A DNA stretch of 64,000 nt, taken from Ardenticatenaceae bacterium (lineage in GTDB: Bacteria > Chloroflexota > Anaerolineae > Promineifilales > Promineifilaceae). Position numbers and translations under genes: made by a program. Below are positions 42,808 through 52,111 of the stretch, one piece after another; position 1 is the first letter of the stretch; each line of letters starts with the position of its first letter. The stretch is taken from contig JACKCC010000007.1 in NCBI GenBank assembly GCA_020634245.1, positions 310,001 through 374,000 of the forward strand, given 5' to 3'. Below the pieces are notes generated by a model that worked only from the letters and a program-made list of their open reading frames with translations, had not been told where the DNA came from and did no database searches.

Positions 42808-44337
42808 ATGAAGAACTTACGTAAGATGTTATTTCCTGTTTTAATGGTGATGCTCACGTTCTTGCTCATTTTTGCAAGTGCAGACAGTTCACAAGCTCAA
42901 GCATTAACTGCCCCTTGGACAGTGGCTGTTACCTACCAAAATGTTGGCACTCAACCAGCAACGGTTGTGGCCAACTTCTATGCAGAAGGTAGTGCAACAG
43001 CTTTGTCTTTTGATCCGTTATCTGGTGGAACAATTGCAGCTGGTGCTGCGAAATCTTTCTGGATTGGTAATGTAAACAACGTACCAGCAGGGTTTAGAGG
43101 AAACGCAGTAATCTTATCCGATCAACCGTTAACAGCAACGGCCGTTCAGTTTTCTCAACAAACTGGTTTTAAGATGCGGTTACTTTATAACGGGTTCCAA
43201 TCGACCGATGCATCAGATCAGTACTTCATCGCTACAACCCTGCTCAATAAATTCAATCGTACGACTGTATTCTCCATCCAAAACACGGAAAACGAGGCAA
43301 TTAACGCCACCGTGCGGTTTTATGATGCAGACAACAGTGGTAACTTGGCCAGTACAATTACCCATCAAATTCCAGCAAATTCATCTAAATTTATCGAGAT
43401 GAATGACACCAACGATACTGGTTTGTCTGCCGCCACTACAGTGTTTAATGGTTCGGCTATTATTACTGCTGTCAAATTAAGCGATTCTTCTCCGGCAAAT
43501 GTGGTTGCATCTGCTAATGAGTATTATACAAATCGCAACGTGGCTGCCAGTTTCGAAGGGGTTCCTTTCTCCAAGGCTGGTAATTCCATATATATGGCCA
43601 CAGGTCTTTGTGAACGGTTTGGTCTGGACACCTTTTATGCTGTTTCCAATGCCAGCTTAATTGATAATGCGACCATTACTGTGACATACCGTAACACAGA
43701 TGGTACTACCAAGGCTGCAGATGGCCCATATACAATCGGCCCCGGACAAAAACGGAGTATTATAACCTGCAACCCCAATAGTGGAACTGATATGTCAAGC
43801 TTTACTGGGTCAGCTGTTATTACTAGCACAGGCGCACCTATTGTTGCTATTGGTAAGGCTCAAAATTCAACAAATGCCGGTACGGCAAACACGGTTGATG
43901 TTTTTACGGCCTTCGTTGGTGAACCGGGCGGGGCATCTACAATTTCCTTGTCATTTGTTCGCTGGGCAAACGATACCGAATTCAACGCTGTGTCCAATGT
44001 TGGTGGCAAACAGCGTACCTTTATTGCTATCCAGAATCTGGAATCAACCCAAATTTCCGTCAATGTTAATTACAAAGACAAAGATGGCAACACTGTGGCT
44101 ACTCAGCCGTTAACAATACCTGCCTTCGCTAAAGCGAACACAGATGCTAAATCTGCTAATGCTCTTGGCTTGAACGGAATGACAACAGGTTCGTTTGGAT
44201 ATTACACAGATGGTACATTTGGTGGCGCTGTTACTATTGAAGCTGCTGCTAGTAATCCTACAGTAAACTTCATCGCTATTGCTCGTGGTCAAAATCCGGG
44301 CGCTGGCGAAGATGTTAATGGTGTACCAACTCCGTAA
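42808..44337 (+). CDS. Secreted protein with four repeated beta domains
   Basis: A 509-residue exported protein with a strong AAGGAG. Residues 1-32 are a signal peptide (LMVMLTFLLIFASADSSQAQ). The rest is about four repeats of roughly 115 residues. Each has a strand-rich segment such as TVVANFYAEGSATALSF, ATVRFYDADNSGNLAST, ITVTYRNTDGTTKAAD and VNVNYKDKDGNTVATQP, followed by GGTIAAGAAKSFWIG-like and GSAIITA-like parts. It is rich in Thr, Ala, Asn and poor in Cys and charged residues. This suggests a highly expressed surface or sheath protein. A strong terminator follows. It faces the glycan operon and may be its glycosylated product or neighbour. No known family is recognised. Confidence 0.75.
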   Translation: MKNLRKMLFPVLMVMLTFLLIFASADSSQAQALTAPWTVAVTYQNVGTQPATVVANFYAEGSATALSFDPLSGGTIAAGAAKSFWIGNVNNVPAGFRGNAVILSDQPLTATAVQFSQQTGFKMRLLYNGFQSTDASDQYFIATTLLNKFNRTTVFSIQNTENEAINATVRFYDADNSGNLASTITHQIPANSSKFIEMNDTNDTGLSAATTVFNGSAIITAVKLSDSSPANVVASANEYYTNRNVAASFEGVPFSKAGNSIYMATGLCERFGLDTFYAVSNASLIDNATITVTYRNTDGTTKAADGPYTIGPGQKRSIITCNPNSGTDMSSFTGSAVITSTGAPIVAIGKAQNSTNAGTANTVDVFTAFVGEPGGASTISLSFVRWANDTEFNAVSNVGGKQRTFIAIQNLESTQISVNVNYKDKDGNTVATQPLTIPAFAKANTDAKSANALGLNGMTTGSFGYYTDGTFGGAVTIEAAASNPTVNFIAIARGQNPGAGEDVNGVPTP

Positions 44338-44382
44338 ATAATCATTAGCTAAATTTCATTTGACCTTCGCCTTCAAGTCAAT

Positions 44383-44422
44383 AAAAAAACAGGGATAAGA
44401 GCCTTCTTGTCCCTGTTTTTTT
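44383..44422. terminator. Strong bidirectional rho-independent terminator
   Basis: AAAAAAACAGGGA (44383-44395), loop, TCCCTGTTTTTTT (44410-44422). It ends the secreted protein gene on the plus strand and, because both sides are A/T runs, can also end the glycan operon on the minus strand. Confidence 0.92.
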
Positions 44423-44436
44423 ATAAAGCGTAATTA

Positions 44437-45582
44437 TTACCCAAATTGTCGGTAAATTGACTCATAACAAGCTAACATTGCTTGCAATGTATATTGGGAA
44501 GCGTGTTGTTTTGCTTGTCGTGCCATTTGTTTAGCGAACAGGATATTGGTTACTGCCGTTTCAATTGCTTGTGCTAGATCGTTGGGACAACTCGGTGAAA
44601 CAAGCCAACCTGTTTCGCCAGTTTTGACAAGCTCGCGACTCCCTGAAACATTTGTAGCAATTACTGGTACTTCCTTAGACATGGCCTCTAATAAAACAGT
44701 AGGAAAACCCTCCCACAAAGATGGTAATACAAAAACATCTAAATGAGACAAAATCATATCAACATCGTTTCGCACACCTAAAAAATGAACATTGCTTATG
44801 ATCCCATCTTGAAGTGCTTTGGTTTGTAAACTCGTTTTCAAGGGACCATCTCCTATTATAACTAAATGCACGGATTGTTTTTGTAAAACAATCTTCATCG
44901 CATCAAGCAGATCGCTATGCCCCTTTTGTTCCGCCAATCTGCCAATAACACCTATACGAGGCCGACCTTGTGGTATACCAGGAGGTAATTTGGATTGAAG
45001 TTGCTCTGTCTTTTCAAATGAGGATTTATCTATCCCATTGTAGCAAAGGTTGATTTGTTCTTCTCTCCTTAAAGGAGAAGATAAATAGTGATAAATAGTT
45101 TGCGAAACACAAATCTCTTTATCAAAAACCACAGGAAAAATCATTTTATTGAGACAATTTCCCAGTAAAGGGTGAGTTGACCATTGCCGATCTATATGTA
45201 CAGTCCGAATAGCATAAGGATGGATAGGGTGAAAGACATTAACAAGCATGTTCATCCAATCTCCTCGTTCCGAATGACTGTTAATAATATGCGGACGAAA
45301 CGTACTAACAGTTTCCCACAAACGTAAAAATGACTTATAAACGTTTGTTTTGAGCTTGTTGTTCCAGGGAGTTAGACCATACAGATCAAGGTTATTTTCC
45401 TTAAGTTTTTTGATCCAAGATTCTTCTACTACCCCACCAAAATACCACATACTAAAAACAGATGATTCAAAAGTAGTTTTATCCAACCGAGCAGCAACTT
45501 TAAGGGCATGAGACTCAGCACCTCCTGATTGTTCCCCAATATCTACTCCACTAATCAATTGTAAAACTCGAATTCGTGTCAT
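44437..45582 (-). CDS. Family 4 glycosyltransferase
   Basis: A 381-residue retaining glycosyltransferase (GT-B fold). The acceptor-side Gly-rich loop is ISGVDIGEQSGGAESHALK. The donor-side part has RPRIGVIGRLAEQKGHSDLL, then VDMILSHLDVFVLPSLWEGF with the E-x7-E motif in PSLWEGFPTVLLEAMSKEVP. ATG 45582 overlaps the stop of the upstream gene as ATGA. It is the last gene of the glycan operon. It adds a sugar to a lipid-linked or surface glycan; the donor is unknown. Confidence 0.9.
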   Translation of the reverse strand: MTRIRVLQLISGVDIGEQSGGAESHALKVAARLDKTTFESSVFSMWYFGGVVEESWIKKLKENNLDLYGLTPWNNKLKTNVYKSFLRLWETVSTFRPHIINSHSERGDWMNMLVNVFHPIHPYAIRTVHIDRQWSTHPLLGNCLNKMIFPVVFDKEICVSQTIYHYLSSPLRREEQINLCYNGIDKSSFEKTEQLQSKLPPGIPQGRPRIGVIGRLAEQKGHSDLLDAMKIVLQKQSVHLVIIGDGPLKTSLQTKALQDGIISNVHFLGVRNDVDMILSHLDVFVLPSLWEGFPTVLLEAMSKEVPVIATNVSGSRELVKTGETGWLVSPSCPNDLAQAIETAVTNILFAKQMARQAKQHASQYTLQAMLACYESIYRQFG

Positions 45583-46835
45583 ATTTGCATTGTCAAATAA
45601 CTCAACCAATCCCACAAGTACGGATGGATCTGTTGATTATTTAGGATAATTTGTGTTTTCAAGAAGTCGATATTTTCCTTCGCCTTAATAAGTTTGGCCT
45701 TAAGTAATTCATACGTGACCGTTTCTATATCGCAATAGTATTCTTCCAATCCATAATAGCTTATCATCCCTAGTGACTTCGGCTGATATCCAATTACGAT
45801 AGTTGGCGTACCAACACCAAGTGCAAAAATCGCAGCATGCATTCGGGTAGCAATCAAACAATCAACTTGTCGGTACGCAGATTTAACTTCTAACGCATTT
45901 GTAAAGCTGTCAATTAACCGTACCTGGTTTTTCGCTACTTGATAAATTCGCTGATAAATCCTTCCTGCGATATGTTTATCATCTTGATCTGGAGTAGGAC
46001 CAAACACTTGAGCAAATATTATCACTTCGGCTGACCACATATTAATCGATTCGATAAGTAGCTCAACAATCATATCCTCGTAATTTGTTTGTGATTCAAA
46101 ATTAGACAATTGTGCCTTTCTATCCATAACCGTCACACCAATACGAAACACATCTCTTTTAGTATTATGAACTGGAATCGTTATTTGATTATCCGGTAAG
46201 GTAAAAGCAATATCTGGTAATAATTTAACAGGAGATGTAACTTTTAGAGCATGTTTGGCGAATTCAAGCGAAATAGGCTCACGCACCATGATGAGAGAGA
46301 TTCGGTTAAACACAAAACGTGACAGCTTTTTTAACAAAGTACCATTAATAGGGCCAACAGATTGTGGCAACAAAATTGTTGTCTTTCCCAGTGCTATCGA
46401 TAATGCTATTGCTATCAAATTCCAAAAAAAGCTGGGGCTCAATGGATGATTTGCATAAAAGTTTCCACCACCACAACTTAGAACTAAATCTGCGTCATAA
46501 TACGCTGTCATGAGATGCTGCTTCTCATGGACACCCAATCTTAATCGAAGCCCAAATACGCGAAATGCAAAAGCGTATATAAATAAAATGGCTAAAACAA
46601 CTGGAGTCTTTATTAAACTATTGTGCCAGTTTCCTGTTTGGCAATCGGCCACCCAATGACATAGTGAATGAATTACTTTTATTTGCTTGTATTTTTGCCA
46701 ACTTTCAGGATCGTTTGCTGCTATAGTAATATGAGCATCAGGATATATACGCTTTAACCCTGCGAGGGTACCCCACATGATGCCATCGTCGCCTAAATTT
46801 AGTGCTGAATGGACATTTAGAATTAATATGTTCAT
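45579..46835 (-). CDS. Polysaccharide pyruvyl transferase family protein
   Basis: A 418-residue protein of the WcaK/CsaB family, which adds ketal-linked pyruvate to sugars of exopolysaccharide or secondary cell-wall polymer. Landmarks: HSALNLGDDGIMWGTLAGL at the start, the Gly motif VLSCGGGNFYANHPLSP, SVGPINGTLLKKL, and CLIATRMHAAIFALGVGTP near the C-terminus. It overlaps both neighbours by 4 nt (ATGA). Pyruvylation adds negative charge and can serve as an attachment point for S-layer proteins, which fits the secreted repeat protein nearby; this link is inferred. Confidence 0.87.
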   Translation of the reverse strand: MNILILNVHSALNLGDDGIMWGTLAGLKRIYPDAHITIAANDPESWQKYKQIKVIHSLCHWVADCQTGNWHNSLIKTPVVLAILFIYAFAFRVFGLRLRLGVHEKQHLMTAYYDADLVLSCGGGNFYANHPLSPSFFWNLIAIALSIALGKTTILLPQSVGPINGTLLKKLSRFVFNRISLIMVREPISLEFAKHALKVTSPVKLLPDIAFTLPDNQITIPVHNTKRDVFRIGVTVMDRKAQLSNFESQTNYEDMIVELLIESINMWSAEVIIFAQVFGPTPDQDDKHIAGRIYQRIYQVAKNQVRLIDSFTNALEVKSAYRQVDCLIATRMHAAIFALGVGTPTIVIGYQPKSLGMISYYGLEEYYCDIETVTYELLKAKLIKAKENIDFLKTQIILNNQQIHPYLWDWLSYLTMQI

Positions 46836-48133
46836 TGAGTTTCGTTTTTTATAGTATGGATTATATCTATTAAAAGATAACTATACCCAATAACAAGAAA
46901 CAACTCGCTAAGGTCAAACATAATAGATACACCAGTTACCCCTAATATACCAATTATTAATATATTACCGAGAACATTAAAAATTGCTGCGAATGTCTGT
47001 ATTTTTGACCGTGATTTTTGTCGGTTCCCAGCTATTATTATTGCGGCCAAACCAAAGTTAAGCGAACGCAAAAAGGGTATAGGACTGAGAAAGCGTATTA
47101 TTTTGATTGATTCATTATATTCCGCTCCAAAAATATAAATCACTAAACAAGAAGCAAGCAACCACATTATGATTGAAAGTATGAGACCTGTGATGGCCTG
47201 TACAATTAATTGAGTTAAACTTTGACTCAAAAAGTGGGAACGTTGTGTGATAAATGTTTTGGAAATTCGGGGAACAATCAAGTAAAACAAAGCTATAGTA
47301 ACCAAGTTAAAAGCTTGTAATATATTGATTGCTGGTCCATATACCGCTGTTGCCGCCGATCCTATCATTAATGAAAGAATTGTAACATCAGCCTTTATAT
47401 ATACGGACGCCGCTAATTCAGAAGATAAAAATGGTCTAGACGAAATCAGAATCTGACGCATGGTTGTGAGCTGTAATGAACGGCCTATATGGTCTTTTCC
47501 CATAATATAAACGGTCACCAGACTAACACCAATTGACAATACCATACGACCAAAAGCAAATGAAGAAACATAGGTTTGATTAATCGGTAAGCTTAAAACT
47601 AAAGCAAATAAAATGATAGATGCAAATGATTGCACAACAGCAACTAATATGTGGCGATTTTGTGTACGGAGTGATGCGTAAGCAAGAAGAGTTAGAGCGT
47701 CGAATGATACGCCAATTATGGTTGGATAGATTAGTGAAAAAGGATAAGTAGTCTTTGGCAGCAAGATACTCAATATTGCCATTAACACTCCCCAAATGAT
47801 TAGAAAGATAGTGCGAATACGGAAGGTACTAAACCAGAGTGCGGTGGTAGAATCGGATGTGAGTTGCGGTTGTGTTAATAACCAAGCATCCATGCCAAAT
47901 CCAGGTAAAATGACAAGGAAACTCACTAACGAGTATGTCGCTAAATATTGTCCATAGGCAACAGGAGGAACTTGACGCGCGACCAAAATTAGAGAGACAG
48001 CATTTAACCCATTTTGAAAAAGAAGACCCGTTAAAATAACGCTCCAATTAATGACTGTTTTTTTTGCAGCAGGGACATTGGCTACTAAACCATTGTGCAG
48101 CACTTTATTTTGCAGAAAACGTATTTGAGGCAT
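46832..48133 (-). CDS. Wzx-type oligosaccharide flippase
   Basis: A 433-residue membrane protein with about 12 helices and no soluble domain. It is of the polysaccharide-transporter/MOP family that flips lipid-linked repeat units across the membrane. Typical segments: NGLNAVSLILVARQVPPVAYGQ at the start (first 20 residues of the region shown by NGLNAVSLILVARQVPPVAY), ADVTILSLMIGSAATAVYGP in the middle and FLSPIPFLRSLNFGLAAII after. It lies between the methyltransferase and pyruvyltransferase genes, within one operon. No polymerase (Wzy) gene is seen in this window, so chain length may be limited to single units or the polymerase is elsewhere. Confidence 0.88.
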   Translation of the reverse strand: MPQIRFLQNKVLHNGLVANVPAAKKTVINWSVILTGLLFQNGLNAVSLILVARQVPPVAYGQYLATYSLVSFLVILPGFGMDAWLLTQPQLTSDSTTALWFSTFRIRTIFLIIWGVLMAILSILLPKTTYPFSLIYPTIIGVSFDALTLLAYASLRTQNRHILVAVVQSFASIILFALVLSLPINQTYVSSFAFGRMVLSIGVSLVTVYIMGKDHIGRSLQLTTMRQILISSRPFLSSELAASVYIKADVTILSLMIGSAATAVYGPAINILQAFNLVTIALFYLIVPRISKTFITQRSHFLSQSLTQLIVQAITGLILSIIMWLLASCLVIYIFGAEYNESIKIIRFLSPIPFLRSLNFGLAAIIIAGNRQKSRSKIQTFAAIFNVLGNILIIGILGVTGVSIMFDLSELFLVIGYSYLLIDIIHTIKNETQ

Positions 48134-48157
48134 TATGATGGTTTATCAGGAATTTTC

Positions 48158-48838
48158 TCAACTGTTTGTTTTGTTGGCCTTCGTAATTCTGGCAAAGAGG
48201 TGTCCTGAGTAACCATGCTTGAAACGAGAATCTGCTGAAACCAAAAAAGGGACCAATTTATTGGGTAAATGATAGGAGATTCTTTTTAAGCCATATAAAA
48301 AGATGTACATAAAACGGAATGTGGGTTCATTCCACCACCAAATATCAGCAGAGGCGACACTGGGGAGACGATCATTTAATATATCTGCCGAATATCCCTG
48401 GCGTACATGGCCTATACTTTTCTCAAGCCGTTTTTGAACAAATCCACCAGGGAATATGACAAATTTCTGTGCTGTTGTACTTAACCAAAGCGTTCCGCCT
48501 GGCTTCAACACGCGCAGTGCTTCATAAAGCATAGCTTTATCGTTATCTATGTGTTCAACAACATCAAATGCAAAAATATGGCTAAATGAATCATTGGCAA
48601 AGGGAAGATAACAGGCATTTGATTGCAACCAGTCAAAATTAACCTGCGGTCGAGTCGAATAATCGATACCAACCTTGTATGGAGCTTTTACCTGTGACAA
48701 AAAACGGCCATCATCAGCTCCTATGTCTAAGATCGGCCCATTGAATACTTGTGGCAATCCCCAATAATGAGTAGCAACCCGCCACCGATAATAACTGGCA
48801 AAGTGCATGTTTAAACTTTGCAGCAATGTCGTTTCCAT
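48158..48838 (-). CDS. SAM-dependent methyltransferase of the glycan operon
   Basis: A 226-residue methyltransferase. Motif I: GPILDIGADDGRFLSQV. Later motifs: NACYLPFANDSFSHIFAFDV, EHIDNDKAMLYEALRVLKPG and GTLWLSTTAQKF. Its place inside the operon suggests it methylates a sugar or the end of a chain, which may stop elongation as in some O-antigen systems. The C-terminus is rich in Trp and Tyr (IWWWNEPTFRFMYIFLYGL) and may touch the membrane. It is separated by 24 nt from the flippase and 6 nt from the glycosyltransferase gene. Confidence 0.87.
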   Translation of the reverse strand: METTLLQSLNMHFASYYRWRVATHYWGLPQVFNGPILDIGADDGRFLSQVKAPYKVGIDYSTRPQVNFDWLQSNACYLPFANDSFSHIFAFDVVEHIDNDKAMLYEALRVLKPGGTLWLSTTAQKFVIFPGGFVQKRLEKSIGHVRQGYSADILNDRLPSVASADIWWWNEPTFRFMYIFLYGLKRISYHLPNKLVPFLVSADSRFKHGYSGHLFARITKANKTNS

Positions 48839-48844
48839 AATATA

Positions 48845-50038
48845 TCAGCCTAAATTGTAGATTTGTGCAAAATCATGAACGAGTTTATCCCAGCGCCAAT
48901 GATGCCGCTCTTTCAATGCGGCACAGGACATTTCCCGACAAAGGGGCTCGTTTTGCAACATAGTGATAATACCAAATGCTAACGCATTTGCATCACCCGC
49001 TTTAACCAATAACCCAAGTTTTCCATCAGCCAATGTTTCTCTCCGATCACCCACATCACTAGTAATGACAGGTGTGCCTACCGCTAAACTTTCAACTACT
49101 TTCAACGGTGATCTTGCTCGAGCAATCAAATCATCATGAACCGGATCTACTGAAACAGTTGCTAATTGTAAATAGTCTGAAACTTGATCAGCAGGAACTT
49201 GTCCCACAAAAAGTGTATTGGCAATAATTCCTAACCGTGCTGCTTCCTCTTGAAGAAAATCATAATCTTCACCACCTCCAACCAGCATTAATTTTGCCTT
49301 AGGGATTATTTTTACCACTTTTGTAAAAGCTTGCAGAAGTAAATCGATTGGATGGCTTTTTAAGCCCAATGTGCCTAAGTATAAAACCATTGGGCTATCG
49401 GGCTGGATTTGCATCTGCCTGCGCAAAAGATCAATGTTTGCATTCTCGGCAAAACGGCTTGACTCTACACCATTGGGTACATAAATTATTCGTTCGGTAG
49501 GAAAGCCAATTGCACGATACCGTTCATAAGTAAATCGGGTATTTGTGGTTATTCCGTTAACATAATTGACGATACTGTTTTCGTAATAACTGATTATAGA
49601 TTTCTGCCAACGGCCGTTGAAATGATTGGTTTCAGCTTCATAATCATCGCAATCACAAAAGATTGGACGGCCACGTCTGGCAAGTTTGGCCGCAGTTATA
49701 TTTATGGGGTGCGGTTTACATAATTGGATTATTTCAGCTTGATTGTAAGCCAATGCCCTGGCTAACCGAGCAACGGCCAGTAATGAAATTACCAGTAACT
49801 TTCCCGGACTGTAATAGTATTTGCGAGAGCCTTCTTTTCGCACGTGCATTTGACTCACATAGTGGACGGTGACACTTTGTTCAACATATTGTTGACGGAT
49901 AAGATTGTCCCAAGATGGATGCAAAGCCAAAACAGACATTTCATGGCCTAGTTTTGCCATTTCGCGAGCTAAAGGGCCATAGCGCCCCAGTCCGCTGGGG
50001 CTATCTAAACTCTGAGTTAAAACAAAGACGATTTTCAT
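48845..50038 (-). CDS. Family 4 glycosyltransferase
   Basis: A 397-residue GT-B enzyme. Acceptor loop LTQSLDSPSGLGRYGPLARE. Middle nucleotide-site segment MVLYLGTLGLKSHPIDLLLQ, then SVDPVHDDLIARARSPLKVV and SLAVGTPVITSDVGDRRETL. The usual first Glu of the E-x7-E motif is replaced in this D-D-L-I-A-R-A-R-S-P-L-K-V-V-E-S version, seen also in WcaI-like enzymes. The ATG overlaps the upstream stop as ATGA. It is the second gene of the operon. Confidence 0.88.
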   Translation of the reverse strand: MKIVFVLTQSLDSPSGLGRYGPLAREMAKLGHEMSVLALHPSWDNLIRQQYVEQSVTVHYVSQMHVRKEGSRKYYYSPGKLLVISLLAVARLARALAYNQAEIIQLCKPHPINITAAKLARRGRPIFCDCDDYEAETNHFNGRWQKSIISYYENSIVNYVNGITTNTRFTYERYRAIGFPTERIIYVPNGVESSRFAENANIDLLRRQMQIQPDSPMVLYLGTLGLKSHPIDLLLQAFTKVVKIIPKAKLMLVGGGEDYDFLQEEAARLGIIANTLFVGQVPADQVSDYLQLATVSVDPVHDDLIARARSPLKVVESLAVGTPVITSDVGDRRETLADGKLGLLVKAGDANALAFGIITMLQNEPLCREMSCAALKERHHWRWDKLVHDFAQIYNLG

Positions 50039-51168
50039 GCCGAGTAATCTATCATCAAGGAATCAAGCAAATGCTGCCAAGAGAAACGGCCGTTCTCGCG
50101 CAAAATGTTCCTCTTAAAAACAGAACCTAATCCTTCGGCGAAAAAACGAACTATTGCCTCCGACAGCGCCAGTGGGTTCTCGGCCGGTACAATTAACCCT
50201 GTATGTTCGTGGCTAACGACATCAAGCAATCCACCCACATCTGTCGTAATCACCGGTTTACCATGGCCAAAAGCCATTTGAATAATACCGCTTTGTGTCG
50301 CGCTGCGGTAAGGCAACACCACAACATCTGCTCGCTGCAAACAAGCAGCTAACATTTCGTTCGGCAAATACTCATCAACCAGTGTGACAGCATCCGAAAT
50401 GCCTAGCTGCCTAATCTTTGCATCATAAACGGCCGTCCCCTGCCAAAACTCACCAGCTACCAACAAATGCACTGGGCGTTTTTGCAATACCAGTGGCATG
50501 GCATCCAGCAAAATATCCAACCCCTTGTACGGACGAACGAATCCCGCAAACAACATCAAAGGGCGATCATCAGGGACTTTCACCGGCATAATATCCTCGC
50601 TCAACGAAACCAAAGCGGCATATGTGGGGTGAGGTGTGACAACATAATTTGCATCGGGTAACAACTGAACAAGTACCGCCGCATCAGATTGAGCATGCAC
50701 AACAATTCTATCAGCCGATGATAAAACCAGCCGGGTAATTTGAGGCAGAAAAACCCGGCTCAACAAACTCAATTCATGTGGCAGTACATTATGGCAAATG
50801 AACAATAGACGTGGCCGAGATTTCAGCCGCTTTATTTTACGTCCCAGCCACAGCCATGCTGGAGTCCAAAACGGGTGCCACCAAGGGATAACCACGACAT
50901 CCGGCTGCCAATCGTGGATACGATGCAGCGTGTGCCGCCAAGTAAGTGGATTAAGTGGGTCAAGCAGGTATTCGGCATCTGTGCGCAACGGCCGTTCACT
51001 AGGATCACGATCACTTCGCCCTGGAAATAACCAGGATGGATATTGACGGGAAAACGAAATCAACAAAGTCTCATGTTCCTCCCGCAAATGCTCGGCCAGG
51101 AGAGTCGTATAATGTGCAATCCCACCCCGATAAGGATAAGTGGGGCCAATCAAACAAAAACGAGTCAT
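50035..51168 (-). CDS. Family 4 glycosyltransferase, first gene of the glycan operon
   Basis: A 377-residue GT-B enzyme. FCLIGPTYPYRGGIAHYTTL is the acceptor-side loop. The donor-site landmarks are LMLFAGFVRPYKGLDILLDA, DVVVLPYRSATQSGIIQMAF and GHGKPVITTDVGGLLDVV. The ATG at 51168 lies 7 nt behind a perfect TATAAT box and lacks a Shine-Dalgarno sequence, so the operon mRNA should be leaderless. The gene holds three ACGGCCGT palindromes and is less AT-rich than the five genes after it, so the operon may be a native front joined to acquired genes. Confidence 0.9.
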   Translation of the reverse strand: MTRFCLIGPTYPYRGGIAHYTTLLAEHLREEHETLLISFSRQYPSWLFPGRSDRDPSERPLRTDAEYLLDPLNPLTWRHTLHRIHDWQPDVVVIPWWHPFWTPAWLWLGRKIKRLKSRPRLLFICHNVLPHELSLLSRVFLPQITRLVLSSADRIVVHAQSDAAVLVQLLPDANYVVTPHPTYAALVSLSEDIMPVKVPDDRPLMLFAGFVRPYKGLDILLDAMPLVLQKRPVHLLVAGEFWQGTAVYDAKIRQLGISDAVTLVDEYLPNEMLAACLQRADVVVLPYRSATQSGIIQMAFGHGKPVITTDVGGLLDVVSHEHTGLIVPAENPLALSEAIVRFFAEGLGSVFKRNILRENGRFSWQHLLDSLMIDYSA

Positions 51169-51175
51169 AAAATAG

Positions 51176-51204
51176 ATTATATCGCTTCATCCATTACGTT
51201 TCAC
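51176..51204 (-). promoter_or_regulatory. Leaderless promoter of the glycan operon
   Basis: Minus strand: GTGAAA (51204-51199), 17-bp spacer, TATAAT (51181-51176), 7 nt to the ATG at 51168. It overlaps the -35 of the opposite promoter. Confidence 0.6.
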
Positions 51205-51228
51205 GTTTCCCGATTTCCACATTACAAT
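51200..51228 (+). promoter_or_regulatory. Leaderless promoter of the epimerase-like gene
   Basis: TTCACG (51200-51205), 17-bp spacer, TACAAT (51223-51228), 7 nt to the ATG at 51236. The two divergent -35 boxes overlap at 51200-51204, so the promoters should exclude each other. Confidence 0.6.
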
Positions 51229-51235
51229 TCCGTTT

Positions 51236-52105
51236 ATGATCTTAGTTACCGGCGCAACCGGCTTCATCGGCCGTTCCGTGATGAACTGGCTAGAACGAGC
51301 CGGGAAAAAAGCGAAAGCGCATCACGGCCGTATCAACAACCCCCTCGATTTGCGCCAACAGTTAGAGGGAGTGGATACTGTCATACACCTGGCCGGGGCC
51401 GAAGCTCGAGGGCGTGACCGTCTGCTGCATCACGTCGATATCGACGGCACGTCACGCCTCATTGAGGAATGCCAACGGGCCGGCGTAAAACGCATCCTTG
51501 CCCCCAGCAGAATAGGATCTGACCACAATTCCCTGCATCCCTTACTCCAGGCCAAAGGTGAAATCGAACGGCAAGTGCGGCAAAGCGGCATCCCGTATAC
51601 CATTCTACGCACAGCAACCTTGTTCGGACGAGGGGATTTATTTACGGAGATCATTGTATCGCTGGCTTTATGGACCTGGCCATTCGTCTGGCTGCCAGGC
51701 AGCGGCGCCGTTCTAATGCAGCCATTGTGGGTCGAAGATTTCGCCCGCTGCGTGGTAGACGCTTTGGATCGCCCAGACTTGGTTAACAAAACGATTACAC
51801 TGGGTGGGGAAGAGCAGCTGCGTTACCGGGAAATTGTGCGCCAACTGTTGACCGCCGCCGGTAAATGGCGGATTATGCTGCCCATCCCTTTAATCATTTT
51901 GCACCCGGTTTCCAGTTTGTTATTCAGTTGGTGGTGGCGTCCTCCTGTCACCCGTTATTTTGTGGATCGTTTTTTTGTGCCTGAAGTGACCGATTTTGAT
52001 GCGGTTCTCCGCCATTTCGGCTTCCGCCCGGCACGATTAAGCGAGTCCATCGCCTATTTACGCCAGTCCGGTCTGCGCGGGCGTATTTTCCGCTGGCGCA
52101 CATAA
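51236..52105 (+). CDS. NAD(P)-binding epimerase/NDUFA9-like protein
   Basis: A 289-residue Rossmann-fold protein of the atypical short-chain dehydrogenase group. The nucleotide-binding motif is ILVTGATGFIGRSVMNWL, and the next strand ends VDTVIHLAGAEARGRD. YTILRTATLFGRGDLF and LWVEDFARCVVDALDRP are typical of the NmrA/NDUFA9-like branch. The classic YxxxK pair is not seen, so it may bind rather than oxidise. It diverges from the glycan operon and its stop is 6 nt from the convergent AarF gene. Roles in sugar-nucleotide or quinone metabolism are both possible. Confidence 0.82.
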   Translation: MILVTGATGFIGRSVMNWLERAGKKAKAHHGRINNPLDLRQQLEGVDTVIHLAGAEARGRDRLLHHVDIDGTSRLIEECQRAGVKRILAPSRIGSDHNSLHPLLQAKGEIERQVRQSGIPYTILRTATLFGRGDLFTEIIVSLALWTWPFVWLPGSGAVLMQPLWVEDFARCVVDALDRPDLVNKTITLGGEEQLRYREIVRQLLTAAGKWRIMLPIPLIILHPVSSLLFSWWWRPPVTRYFVDRFFVPEVTDFDAVLRHFGFRPARLSESIAYLRQSGLRGRIFRWRT

Positions 52106-52111
52106 CGGCCG

